Shown one piece after another: positions 1 through 10,200 of a stretch of DNA of 64,000 nucleotides. The notes beneath the pieces are model-generated. The model saw only the letters and a list, made by a program, of their open reading frames with translations, did no database searches and was not told the DNA's origin. Numbering within the stretch: the first letter of the stretch is position 1; every line of letters starts with the position of its first letter. The stretch is from Oncomelania hupensis (lineage: Eukaryota; Mollusca; Gastropoda; Littorinimorpha; Pomatiopsidae). A program made the translations under genes and the position numbers. Location of the stretch: NCBI GenBank assembly GCA_036898135.1, contig CM072527.1, forward strand, positions 4,573,373 through 4,637,372. The letters run 5' to 3'.

Positions 1-113
1 CAAACATGACTTGACCGGTTATGATTATTTGTCACGCAGATTTTTGTCAACCCCTTACTGAGCCTTTAATGGAATTCATATTTTGCACTTTCTCAAGGGT
101 CAAGATCGCTGAG

Positions 114-749
114 TGTTACGTTGAAACGCGTACGAAAGTATGTCGGAAGCGTGTACGATAGATCTAATCGTTTCGATTTGCAAAGTATTCAATAATGGAG
201 TTTATTTACCTTTGATTTGAGTTTGCATTGTTGTTAGGAGAGGCTTTGTATAACGTTGATGATTTGCGTTAGTCGATATTGTTGGAGAATCTTCTGGATC
301 CGTTTGTTTACTAACGATCGAAGCTTCTTGATGGACGTAGATACTGGAGAACATTCTTTTGACATGTATGACGTAAGTCAGTGATGACGATCTTTTATTC
401 GATTGGTGGCAGTGCGTCATTTCTACGGTATTCGAAATCTTTCCGGAAAGGAGAGAGGTTATTTAATCGTGTGCCGAGTTCCTGTAGATTGATTGTTGTA
501 GACAGTAAAGTTGTTGATAGTGATTTGGAAAGTTGCTGTGAAAGTTGTTGAGTTGAATTGAGAATTGTATGCAGTTGTTGATGTGTGCTGAATAAAAGTG
601 GAAAACTTCATACGTCGACTTTGTGACTTGTATGCTGTTTGGACGGGCTGTGTGAATAAACGAATCTGAGTTACACCCTATCAGGAATTCAAGCATCGGG
701 GCTGAATCAGATACTGATAGAAAACACCAACATCAAACTGAGTGTAACA
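114..749 (+). repeat. 5' LTR of element 1
   Basis: A 636-bp direct repeat of the interrupted copy at 5154-5464 plus 11053-11375. It begins TGTTACG and ends TGTAACA, an imperfect inverted repeat at the tips. AATAAA polyadenylation-type motifs lie near 590 and 652. It is preceded by the target duplication CTGAG. Confidence 0.95.
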
Positions 750-751
750 TT

Positions 752-770
752 TTGGGGGTCAAGCCGCGAT
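752..770 (+). promoter_or_regulatory. Candidate primer-binding site of element 1
   Basis: Immediately after the LTR end the sequence reads TGGGGGTCAAGCC. Its TGG start and position, a few bases inside the LTR, are those of a tRNA primer-binding site. I could not assign the tRNA. The untranslated leader continues to the ATG at 1283 with several loosely repeated GGACTACGT-type motifs and no convincing gene. Confidence 0.4.
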
Positions 771-1282
771 TCACGCCATAGCCAAGGGTTCAACTGCTAC
801 AACAAGCGAGTCAACGTTACGAGAGGCAGTCATCGAGGGTAGCCGCCAACGAGTTGCGTCGAGAGGGGCCAACATACTGGGACTACATCACCGATAGGTT
901 CGGGTTGACTGCAAGGGCGTGTAGTCGCCGAAGAGTTGCTTCGTGAGCGAACAACAGAGCGGGACTACGTGGCTGCCGCAGGACTACGTCAAGGGACAGT
1001 CTCGGAGCTACATCGCCAGTGTTACAGCGAGCGTCGAGCGGACGTCGCGTCTACTTCAGCACAGGAGCGTATACATCAACACCAGCGTGGTGCAGCGTCG
1101 CATACGACGAGGACAGCGGGGCCTGCGTCAACGAAGGCGACTAGTGACAAGCATCAGCGCTACTGCAGAGAGCGTGCTGTTCTAGAACAGTCTAGAAAGG
1201 TACAGCACAGTCAAGAACATTCAAGAAAAAGAACTCTACAGTCAAGAACTTTCTAGAAAAAGAACTTTCCAGAAGCATCAAG

Positions 1283-4200
1283 ATGGCTGACTTCTGGCAG
1301 AAAGGGGTTGAACTGAATCTAAAAGGCAAGCAGCTGACGGAGTACGTAAAATCCCAGGAGAGAATACAAGAACGAGAATTAGAAGAGCAGCGTCGCCGCG
1401 AAGAAAGAGAATTGGAAGAGAAGCGTCTAGAAAAAGAAATAGAACTAGAACAGAAGCGTCTAGAAGTAGAAGAGCAGCGTCGCCGTGAAGAAAGAGAATT
1501 TGAACTGAAGCGTCTGGAAATTGAACAGCAGCGGCAAGAAAGAGAAGATGAGCGCAGGCGTGAGGAAAGAGAAGCTGATCGGCAGTTCCAACTAGAGTTG
1601 GCGCGCATCCAGCAACAACAGCATGCGCCACAAGTTATCAGTGACAACACGGCTCCAAAATTGCCAGCTTTCGCCGACGGGAAGGACCAGATTGACAGTT
1701 ATCTGGCGAGATTCGAAAGGTTCGCTGAAAGCTCTAATTGGCAACCTCAAGACTGGGCAATTCGACTGAGTGCACTTCTGACGGGGCAAGCTCTCGAAGT
1801 TTACACCAGACTGTCGAACGATGACGCCAAAAACTACGACGTCTTGAAAGAGGCCCTGTTGCAGTGCTACAACTTTACAGAGAAGGGCTACCGTAAACGC
1901 TTCCGTGAATGCCGGCCTAAGTCAGACGAGACGCCAAAGCAGTTTGTGGAGCGCCTGTCGTCATATCTACACAAGTGGGTGGAGTTATCAGGCGAAATGA
2001 AGTCTTACGACAGTCTCCATGACCTGATCGTGAAAGAACAATTTCTCAATGCCTGTCACAAGGACCTAGCGACCCACTTAGAAGAACAAAAGCTGCAGAC
2101 GCTTAAAGATGTGACTGAGGCTGCTGAAAGATATCTCATCGCTCATGGGAAAACCCTGGGGCCACCCAGCGCGACGAAACATTTTCAGAAGACTGCAAAC
2201 CATGTGAACCAGATCCAGGGAAGCCAGACGAGCCAGAGACAGACAGACTCCACGCCTCCTCCCAGGGAAGGGCACTCAAGAGGCTGTTTTATCTGCAACG
2301 CTACAGACCACAGAGCTGCCAGCTGCCCTCAAAGCAGAAATAGCGGACAGCGGAGCAGTACGGACAATGCAGCGGCGGGCAACCGGCAGAGGCGGTTCTC
2401 CAATCAACGGCAAACCAGTAGATCTGACCATCAAGTGTGCGGCGGGAGCGTCATTCTTCCGAGTGAGACCGAGCGCACAGCTACCCCTGCGGACGTGCAA
2501 GAGTGCATGACTGATGGCCAACTTCTCCTTGCCAACGGAAAATCCATCCCCGTCGTCGCCAGCGCAGCTGTGACCGTCCAGAACATGCCTGTTTCCAAGG
2601 GACGCGTCGGAAATCATGAAGTGACTGTTCTAAGAGACTCTGGCTGTAGTGGGGTCATCGTCAGAGAAGACCTAATCGCTAAAGAACAGTTCACTGGCGA
2701 TTCAAAATGGACACTTATGGCCGACAGCAAATGTGTGAGAGCGCCAGTTGCGAAGATTCATGTCAACACCCCTTTCTACGTAGGCGAAGTCGAAGCGGTT
2801 TGCCTGAAGAAGCCGCTATACGATTTGATGATCGGGAATATCGACGGCGCGAGGCGACCCGACGACCCCGATCCTGAGTGGAGTCCTGCCTCAATCCAAC
2901 GCGTCGAAGTTGTGGAGGAGGATCCATTGCCGTTTCCCGATGGAGACCTTACAGAGCTGCTACGGGACAATGTGGTTACTCCGGCTCAGCCCTGCCGACC
3001 AGAGATCGTCAGTGCTGTTACTACCAGGGCCCAGGCCAAGAGAGACAAGGTGTCTACACCACTGAAGGTCGCCGACAACTCCAAAGCTGCCATCGTGGAC
3101 AGAGATAAGCTGATCCAGCTCCAGGAAGCTGATAGCACTTTAAACAAGTACAGGAACCGCCAAGACCACGTGACCAAAGGCAGTGGTACGGTCTATTTTG
3201 AGGTGAAGGCCAAGATCCTGTATCGAATCTTCCAGCACCCGAGGGTCAACGGAGGGAAACCACTACGTCAAGTATTGGTACCGTTACCTCTAAGGCGCCA
3301 GGTGATGGAAGTAGCGCATGACTCGATCATGGGAGGTCACCTGGGTATCAAGAAGACGTCGGATAGAATCCAGGCGGTGTTCTACTGGCCAGGACTTCAT
3401 GCGGACGTCAGCCGTTTCTGTCGATCATGTGACATTTGCCAGAAGACCATACCTCGAGGAAGGGTCCCTAAAGTGCCAATGCAGAGAATGCCTTTGATCG
3501 ACCGACCTTTTAAGAGGGTGGCCTTAGACTTAATCGGCGAAATAAGACCTCCGAGTGAAGAAGGTCATCGATGGGTACTGACTTTAGTAGACTATGCGAC
3601 TCGGTACCCAGAAGCAGTGCCACTGAAGAAGATTGACACTGAAACTGTAGCAGAGGCACTGGTGGACATGTTCAGTAGACTTGGAGTGCCTGAAGAAATT
3701 CTGACAGACCTCGGGACGCAGTTCGTCTCTGACTGTATGAAGGAGGTCAACAGACTGCTGAGCATCCGGCATCTAACTACGACACCCTACCATCCAATGT
3801 GCAACGGGCTTGTCGAAAAGTTCAATGCTACGTTGAAGTCCACCTTGAAGAAACTGTGCAGCGAGCAGCCCAGACAATGGCATCGCTACATCAACGCCTT
3901 ACTTTTCGCCTACAGAGAAGTACCGCAGGAGTCCACCGGCTTTTCTCCGTTCGAGCTGCTGTACGGAAGAACCATCCGAGGGCCGATGCACATCCTGAAA
4001 GAACTGTGGACGAAAGAAGTGGACACCCCAGAGGTGAAGAACAGCTACCAGTACGTGTTTGATCTACGGGAGAAGCTGGAGCAGACTCTCGAGATAGCCA
4101 GAGAAAACCTGAAGAAGTCCCAGGACTGTGGAAAGCACTACTATGATCGTAGGGCTGTGAACAGGAAGTTTAAACCTGGCAACAAAGTGCTGGTGCTGCT

Positions 4201-4834
4201 ACCTACTGATCATAATAAGTTGCTGATGCAGTGGAAAGGCCCGTACGAAGTGGAGACCGTGGTGGGGATCAACGACTACAAGGTGAAGGTCGGCCAGCAT
4301 TCCAAAATATACCACGCCAACCTCCTTAAGCTGTACGTGGAGAGGCCGCCAGAGACTGTACATGCAGCAACAGCAGCTGAGACCGATAACAGCTTTGATA
4401 GCGAGGAACTGTTGGAACGTGGAGACTTCCACAGCAAAGAAGGCATCGATGATGTTAAGCTAGGACCAAGCTTGACGGAAGGTCATAAGATGGAGCTCAA
4501 GGACCTTATGGGCGAATTTCCCCATAGCTTCAGCGATGTCCCAGGCTCTACGACTTTGGTCGAACATGAAGTCCACACCCAGACCTGGAAGGAGCATCTG
4601 CAGACCATGAGGGAGCTGTTCCACCGTCCCGCAGAAGCCAACCTGACCGTGAGACCCAGCGAATGCATTCTGGGAGCTGATAACGTCGACTGCGTCGGAC
4701 ATCCGACGGAAGAAAAAGACAACGGAGGACGCACTGATTCCAGGGAAGCCCACGTGATCATCGTCTTTGACCCTGGGCCGATGACGACCGCAACTGACGA
4801 GGGCGTCGATTCCTTGCGAACGAAAGAACATTGA
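1283..4834 (+). CDS. Gag-protease-integrase polyprotein with residual, scrambled RT (Gmr1-like)
   Basis: One 1183-codon frame starting at ATG 1283. Residues about 25-115 are a Glu/Arg-rich coiled coil, followed by a retrotransposon Gag domain (about 120-290). A CCHC zinc knuckle with C-x2-C-x4-H-x4-C spacing lies near 334, and an aspartic-protease motif DSG near 452. The integrase zinc-binding HHCC module is at about 677-720. The integrase core carries D in ALDLIG (about 747), D in TDLGTQF (about 809) and E in VEKFN (about 844), then a C-terminal SH3-like region ending near HANLLKLY. What follows should be reverse transcriptase and RNase H, but only a linker remains (FSDVPGSTTLVEHEV). After it come a piece resembling the region after the RT catalytic motif (WKEHLQTMRELF) and a piece that normally precedes it (VFDPGPMTT). 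No YxDD motif and no RNase H are present. The frame is open across these joins. Function: capsid, maturation and integration, with no polymerase. Confidence 0.9.
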   Translation: MADFWQKGVELNLKGKQLTEYVKSQERIQERELEEQRRREERELEEKRLEKEIELEQKRLEVEEQRRREEREFELKRLEIEQQRQEREDERRREEREADRQFQLELARIQQQQHAPQVISDNTAPKLPAFADGKDQIDSYLARFERFAESSNWQPQDWAIRLSALLTGQALEVYTRLSNDDAKNYDVLKEALLQCYNFTEKGYRKRFRECRPKSDETPKQFVERLSSYLHKWVELSGEMKSYDSLHDLIVKEQFLNACHKDLATHLEEQKLQTLKDVTEAAERYLIAHGKTLGPPSATKHFQKTANHVNQIQGSQTSQRQTDSTPPPREGHSRGCFICNATDHRAASCPQSRNSGQRSSTDNAAAGNRQRRFSNQRQTSRSDHQVCGGSVILPSETERTATPADVQECMTDGQLLLANGKSIPVVASAAVTVQNMPVSKGRVGNHEVTVLRDSGCSGVIVREDLIAKEQFTGDSKWTLMADSKCVRAPVAKIHVNTPFYVGEVEAVCLKKPLYDLMIGNIDGARRPDDPDPEWSPASIQRVEVVEEDPLPFPDGDLTELLRDNVVTPAQPCRPEIVSAVTTRAQAKRDKVSTPLKVADNSKAAIVDRDKLIQLQEADSTLNKYRNRQDHVTKGSGTVYFEVKAKILYRIFQHPRVNGGKPLRQVLVPLPLRRQVMEVAHDSIMGGHLGIKKTSDRIQAVFYWPGLHADVSRFCRSCDICQKTIPRGRVPKVPMQRMPLIDRPFKRVALDLIGEIRPPSEEGHRWVLTLVDYATRYPEAVPLKKIDTETVAEALVDMFSRLGVPEEILTDLGTQFVSDCMKEVNRLLSIRHLTTTPYHPMCNGLVEKFNATLKSTLKKLCSEQPRQWHRYINALLFAYREVPQESTGFSPFELLYGRTIRGPMHILKELWTKEVDTPEVKNSYQYVFDLREKLEQTLEIARENLKKSQDCGKHYYDRRAVNRKFKPGNKVLVLLPTDHNKLLMQWKGPYEVETVVGINDYKVKVGQHSKIYHANLLKLYVERPPETVHAATAAETDNSFDSEELLERGDFHSKEGIDDVKLGPSLTEGHKMELKDLMGEFPHSFSDVPGSTTLVEHEVHTQTWKEHLQTMRELFHRPAEANLTVRPSECILGADNVDCVGHPTEEKDNGGRTDSREAHVIIVFDPGPMTTATDEGVDSLRTKEH

Positions 4835-4849
4835 CTGTGTGGACGAACT

Positions 4850-5045
4850 AATAATATTGGTAATGACAGACTTGAAAATGAAAAACGTTGACTGGGTAAA
4901 TGATCTGTGAACATTGACAGTATCCAGAAAGACTTGCAGATGAGAAACTTTGATACTGTGTGAATGAACTGTGAACATTGACATTATCCAGGCAGATTTG
5001 AAGATGAAAACCATTGACTCTGTGTAGATAAGCTGAGCGCAATTA
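4850..5045 (+). repeat. About 61-bp imperfect tandem repeat (3 units) in the 3' untranslated region of element 1
   Basis: Three diverged units share GAACATTGACA..ATCCAG..AGA.TTG.AGATGA and a TTGACT.TGTGTGA-type end, spaced about 61 bp. They lie between the polyprotein stop and the polypurine tract. Role unknown. Confidence 0.65.
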
Positions 5046-5140
5046 CAGTATTCAGAAAGTCTTAAATTAGTTTCAATTGAGGACTTTGTTTGTGCATTAC
5101 GTTTCATCGTTGTTGAAAGAAATTGGGTAAATTTCTTCTT

Positions 5141-5153
5141 GAGTGGGGGGTTA
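5141..5153 (+). promoter_or_regulatory. Candidate polypurine tract of element 1
   Basis: GAGTGGGGGG lies three bases upstream of the 3' LTR start at 5154, the expected site and composition for plus-strand priming. Confidence 0.65.
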
Positions 5154-5464
5154 TGTTACGTTGAAACGCGTACGAAAGTATGTCGGAAGCGTGTACGATA
5201 GATCTAATCGTTTCGATTTGCAAAGTATTCAATAATGGAGTTTATTTACCTTTGATTTGAGTTTGCATTGTTGTTAGGAGAGGCTTTGTATAACGTTGAT
5301 GATTTGCGTTAGTCGATATTGTTGGAGAATCTTCTGGATCCGTTTGTTTACTAACGATCGAAGCTTCTTGATGGACGTAGATACTGGAGAACATTCTTTT
5401 GACATGTATGACGTAAGTCAGTGATGACGATCTTTTATTCGATTGGTGGCAGTGCGTCATTTCT
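5154..5464 (+). repeat. 3' LTR of element 1, left part
   Basis: Matches 114-424 of the 5' LTR without a visible difference. It stops at ...GTCATTTCT, where a LINE has inserted. Confidence 0.95.
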
Positions 5465-5488
5465 TATTATTATTATTACAGGCCTTTT

Positions 5489-5967
5489 TATATAGCGCTT
5501 ACCTATTAATCTAGCTCTAAGCGCTTAACAATTTACTTTAAAAAACCTTTAAAGAACTATAACTGCGACTAAAATCAATCAGATAATATAATGACATACA
5601 AAGTAAGTTAAGACACATATATAATTAATTTGACTAACACAGTAGTACACACGCGTGCGCACATACACTCACACAGCACGCATACAACACAAGTCTAACT
5701 ATAATACGTGAATTAACAAAGTCCAATTATTATATAGCGCTTACCTATTAATCTAGCTATAAGCGCTTAACAATTTACTTTTAAAACCTTTAAAGAACTA
5801 TAACTGCGACTAAAATCAATCAGATAATGACATAAAAAGTAAGTTAAGACACATATATAATTATTTTGACTAACACAGTAGTACACACACGTGCGCACAT
5901 ACACTCACACAGCACGCATAAAACACAAGTTTAACTATAATACGTGAGTTAACAAAGTCCAGTTAAC
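5489..5967 (-). repeat. 242-bp tandem duplication in the LINE 3' UTR
   Basis: TATATAGCGCTTACC starts at 5489 and again at 5731. The following 230 bp (TAAGCGCTTAACAATTTAC, ACACGCGTGCGCACAT, AACAAAGTCCA) are repeated with a few differences, so the 3' UTR holds two tandem units. Confidence 0.85.
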
Positions 5968-6111
5968 AAGTGTAAACAAGAATAATAAAACGATTGGCTG
6001 TACATGATCGCTTTTCGCTTTCTGTCAGAAAGATAATGAATACAATTTATAAATGTCACATAGACAGTTAGGATACAACACCCGGGCCGAGAACGAGGCA
6101 AGGCGAGAACG

Positions 6112-7212
6112 TCACAGGTCATAAGCACACTTGAACAGGTGAGTTTTCAGGGACCTCTTGAAGGTGGGGGAGGTTTCACAATGACGGATGTGGGAGGGGA
6201 GCTGGTTCCAAAGTGTAGGCGCGTGGAAGGAGAAAGAGCGATCACCGAAGGTTTTGGTTCTAGTGCGTGGGATGGAGAGGATTCTTCCGTCAAAGGAGGA
6301 GCGTAAACGTCTGGAGGGAGTGTATGGAAGCAAGAGTTCAGAGAGATAGACAGGGAAGTGAGGGTCAGTGAACGAGTTGAAGCAGAGGTTGGCAGTCTTG
6401 TGCTTGATGCGGAAGGATATTGGGAGCCAGTGGAGTTTTAGCATGAGTGGTTGTATGTGATCACGCTTTTTTGCTTTGAAAATGAGTCTGCACGCTGAGT
6501 TCTGTACCTTCTGAAGTTTGTCTGTGAGGTGCTGAGGGATACCTGCTAGAAGAGAGTTGCAATAGTCAAATTTTGAAAGAATGAGTGAACAGACAAGAGT
6601 TTTGGTGGCGTCAAAGGAGAGGAGGTGTCTGATGGTACTGATGTTTCTAAGTTCAATGTATGCAGATCTGCAAATATTCGTGACGTGTTTGTCCATGGAG
6701 AGGGTGTCTGTGAAGGTGACTCCTAGGTTTCTGGCCGAGGTGGAGAGTGTGATGTCAGAGTTGCCGATAGAGATAACAGAAGGAGCAGATGGAGGAAGAG
6801 GTTTGTTTTGGGGGTGGATGAGAAGGATTTCAGTTTTGTCATCATTCAGTTTAAGTTTGTTGCACGTCATCCAACGCCTGACGTCATCAACACAATCCCG
6901 CACACGAAGGGCGGTGGCTTCGAGCTGATCAGGGAGACAAGAGTCACAGATTTGAGTGTCGTCAGCAAATGACTGACTGGAAACTGAGTGGTGGCTGATG
7001 AGAGATGATAGAGGTTTGGTGTAAAGGATGAAGAGAACCGGTCCGAGGACCGATCCTTGTGGAACCCCAAAAGAAAGAGCTGAAGGTCTAGAACAGCGTT
7101 TGGAAGTAGAGACTGTTTGAGTTCTGTCAGACAGATAAGACTGAAACCAGTTAAGAGCTGAGCCTGAAAGACCGAAAGAAAGGTGAAGACGATCCAGGAG
7201 AATTTGATGGTC
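6112..7212 (-). pseudogene. CR1/L2-like LINE reverse transcriptase, C-terminal part
   Basis: Reading leftwards from 7212, the frame contains the RT motifs FGVPQGSVLGPVLF and QSFADDTQ (catalytic FADD, near 6970). The thumb motif NKLKLNDDKTEILL follows, and then a long conserved C-terminal region (FDYCNSLLAG, LQKVQNSACRLIF, LHWLPI, FSFHAPTLWNQLP). It stops at 6112. The piece continues the fragment at 10558-11034; the RTE-like insertion falls between an AFDTIDH motif and the next residues. The two pieces together cover most of an RT domain but no endonuclease, so this copy is dead. Confidence 0.85.
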
Positions 7213-10200
7213 CTATCCTATCCTGTCCCGTAACCCGAAGGTCGTAGGGGCACCACAGATGATCGTTTAACCAGCATACTCCATCTTTCTCTGTCCTCAG
7301 CAGCCCTGATGGCTTCGCTCAGTGTCAAACCAGTCCATTCTCGAATGTTGTCCTCCCACCTCTTTTTCGGTCTCCCTCTTCTTCTACCTCCTTGCACTGT
7401 GCCTTGCAGAATAGTCTTTGCAAGGCCTGATGATCTGGTGACGTGGCCATACCACCGAAGTTTCCGTTTCTTCACCACTGTTAGCAGGTCATCGTGTTGT
7501 CCAATGGCTTGTGTGATGGTCTGTCGGACTTCGTCGTTGGTGATGTGTTGGGTATAGGAAATGCCCAGAAGTCTTCTGTAGCACCTCATCTCCATGCTTT
7601 GTATTCTTCGTTGGAGATCTGCTGTGAGGGTCCATGCTTCGCAAGCATATAGGAAGATGGAGATGACAAGGGAGCGCAGCAGTCTTACTTTGGAATGTAG
7701 ACTGATGGTCCTGTCTTTCCAAATGGGCTTCAACCTTGTCAGGGCAGCAGTTGTTTGTGCGATCCTGGAGAGGACTTCCTGTCGGGACCCATTGTCTGAT
7801 ACAATGGCTCCTAAATATTTGAAGCTATGCACTGTGCCGAGGGATTGGCCTTGGACTTTGATGTCCGTATTGATGCCATTGGTGTTGTTGGTCATCATTT
7901 TGGTCTTCTCTGCACTTATTTCCATTCCATAGGCTTTGGAGGTGGTGTCAAGCCTCTGTACCAGCTGTTCAAGTTCTTGTTCCTCTCCAGCCAATCCATC
8001 AATGTCATCTGCAAAACGAAGATTGGAGATTGCTCTACCCCCTATGCTGACTGTGCCTTCATGGTCTGCAAGAGCATCCGACATGATGCGCTCTAGGAAG
8101 ATGTTGAAGAGTGTTGGAGAGAGTAGGCATCCTTGACGCACACCGATTGTTGTTCTGAACCAATTCCCGATGGCTCTGTTGTGGAGGACTGCACTGGTAG
8201 CCTTGTCATACAGGCTTTTGATGACTTCAATAATTTTAGGGCTGATGTTGTACACTTTCATTGTTGCCCATAGAGCTGCATGCCAGACTCGGTCAAACGC
8301 CTTCTTGAAGTCTATGAACACATGATATAGATGTTGTTGGTGCTGTAGGTATTTCTCACAGATTATTCTGAGGTTGAAAATCTGCTCAGTGGTACTTCGC
8401 CCTGCCCTGAATCCTGCTTGTTCTTCAGCTATGATTTGTTCAGCTTGGGGTTTCAACCTGTTGAGTATTATTTTCAGGAGGACCTTGCTGGGATGGCTGA
8501 TGAGGCTGATGGTCCGGTAATTTTCACACTCCTGAAGGTTACCTTTTTTGGGAAGAGTGATGACAAGCGACTGGGTCCATGGTATAGGCCACTCCCCACT
8601 CTGCCAGATCTTGTTACAGATAATGGTGAGGGCATCAATCATCGCTTCTCCTCCTGCTTGTAGCAGTTCCGCGGGTATGTTGTCCACTCCCGCTGACTTC
8701 CCTTTCTTTAGCGCTTGCACTGCTGCCTCAACTTCTTCCCGGAGAATTGGGAGGATTTCTTCTTCTTCTCTGTTCTCGGGACATGCTAGAACTGATGGGT
8801 CTCCATTTGGTGTATGGTTGTAAAGGTCAGAGCAGTACTCTGTCCATCTGTCCAAGACTTCTTGTTCTTCTGTAAGGCATATGCCAGACTTGCTTTGGAT
8901 AGTGGAGACTTTGGGCTGTTTGACACTTGTCAGCCGCTTCACAGTCTGGTAGGCCTTCTTGCTGTTGTTCTTGTTCAGACTGTTCTCTATTTCCTGGCAT
9001 TGATCTTCTATCCAGTTCTCCTTTGCTGTGAGCATGCCTTTTCGGATGTCATTGTTGATTTTTCGGTAGACATCAGCTCCCTGTGAGGTGTTCTTTTTCT
9101 TTTTCATCTCTCTTCGTTTATCACACAGATCCAAAAGTTCAGGTGTGATCCACAGCTTCTTCTTTGGTCGGTGCTTGCCAAGGATCTCAGTGGCGACATC
9201 TGTCACAGCTGAGTTGAAGGTGGTGGTCATGGTGTTGACATCTACTTCACCAGCCCCCAAAATGAGCAGTGGTGCAAATTTCCCTCCAATTGTGGCCTGA
9301 AATAGTTCTGCCACCTCCGGGTCTTGCAGTTTGTCCAGGTCGAACTTCAGTCTAGTGCACTTTGCTGTATTTACTCTCTTCAAGTGGAGCCGGAAAGACA
9401 TCATCACGAGATCGTGGTCACTTCCGATGTCTGCTCCTGGAAAAGTACGTGTCCTGCCAATGTTGATGCTTGATCTGAAGCGTTTCTTGACCATGATGTA
9501 GTCTATTTGGTTGTGATGCTCCCCGCCAGGACTGTGCCATGTCCATCGTCGGGAGTTTTTGTGGAGACCAAGCGTGTTTGCCAGTACCAGATTGTTGTAT
9601 CTGGCAAACTCCAAGAGTCTCAGACCCCTGTCATTTGTCTCGTTGTTGCAGTGGGGTCCACATGTGTCTCCCCAGTTGTGGTGCGCATCTTGGCCAACCT
9701 TGGCATTCCAGTCGCCTTGCACTATGACTATGTCCTTCTTCGGCACTTGGTCAAGGACCGCCTGTAGATTTTCATAAAAATCCTCCACTTCGCTGTCGTC
9801 ATAGTCTGATGTTGGGGCGTAGGCCTGGATGATGGTGATGTTGAAAGGGGCTGCTCTCAGGCGGATGGTAATGAGTCTACTGGAGACTGGGCGGCAACCC
9901 ATGACAGTGGCTAGAATGTTCTTGTGGACCAAGAATCCAACGCCGTGTTCGTGCCTGTCATCCCTACCGCTGAAATAGAGCTTGTGGCCTTTGTCGGTCG
10001 TTGTTTCACCTAGGCCTTTCCAGCGCAGTTCGCTGATACCTAGAACATTCCATCGATAGTGGTCCAACTCGTGGGCCAGTTCTTCTAATTTTCCTTCCGC
10101 AGTTAGGGTCCTGACATTCCAGGTTCCTATGACGATGTTGTTTCTCGTGCGGATCTTGCTAAATTGTCCATCAGTAGCATACTTAACACCTCCGTCCTGG

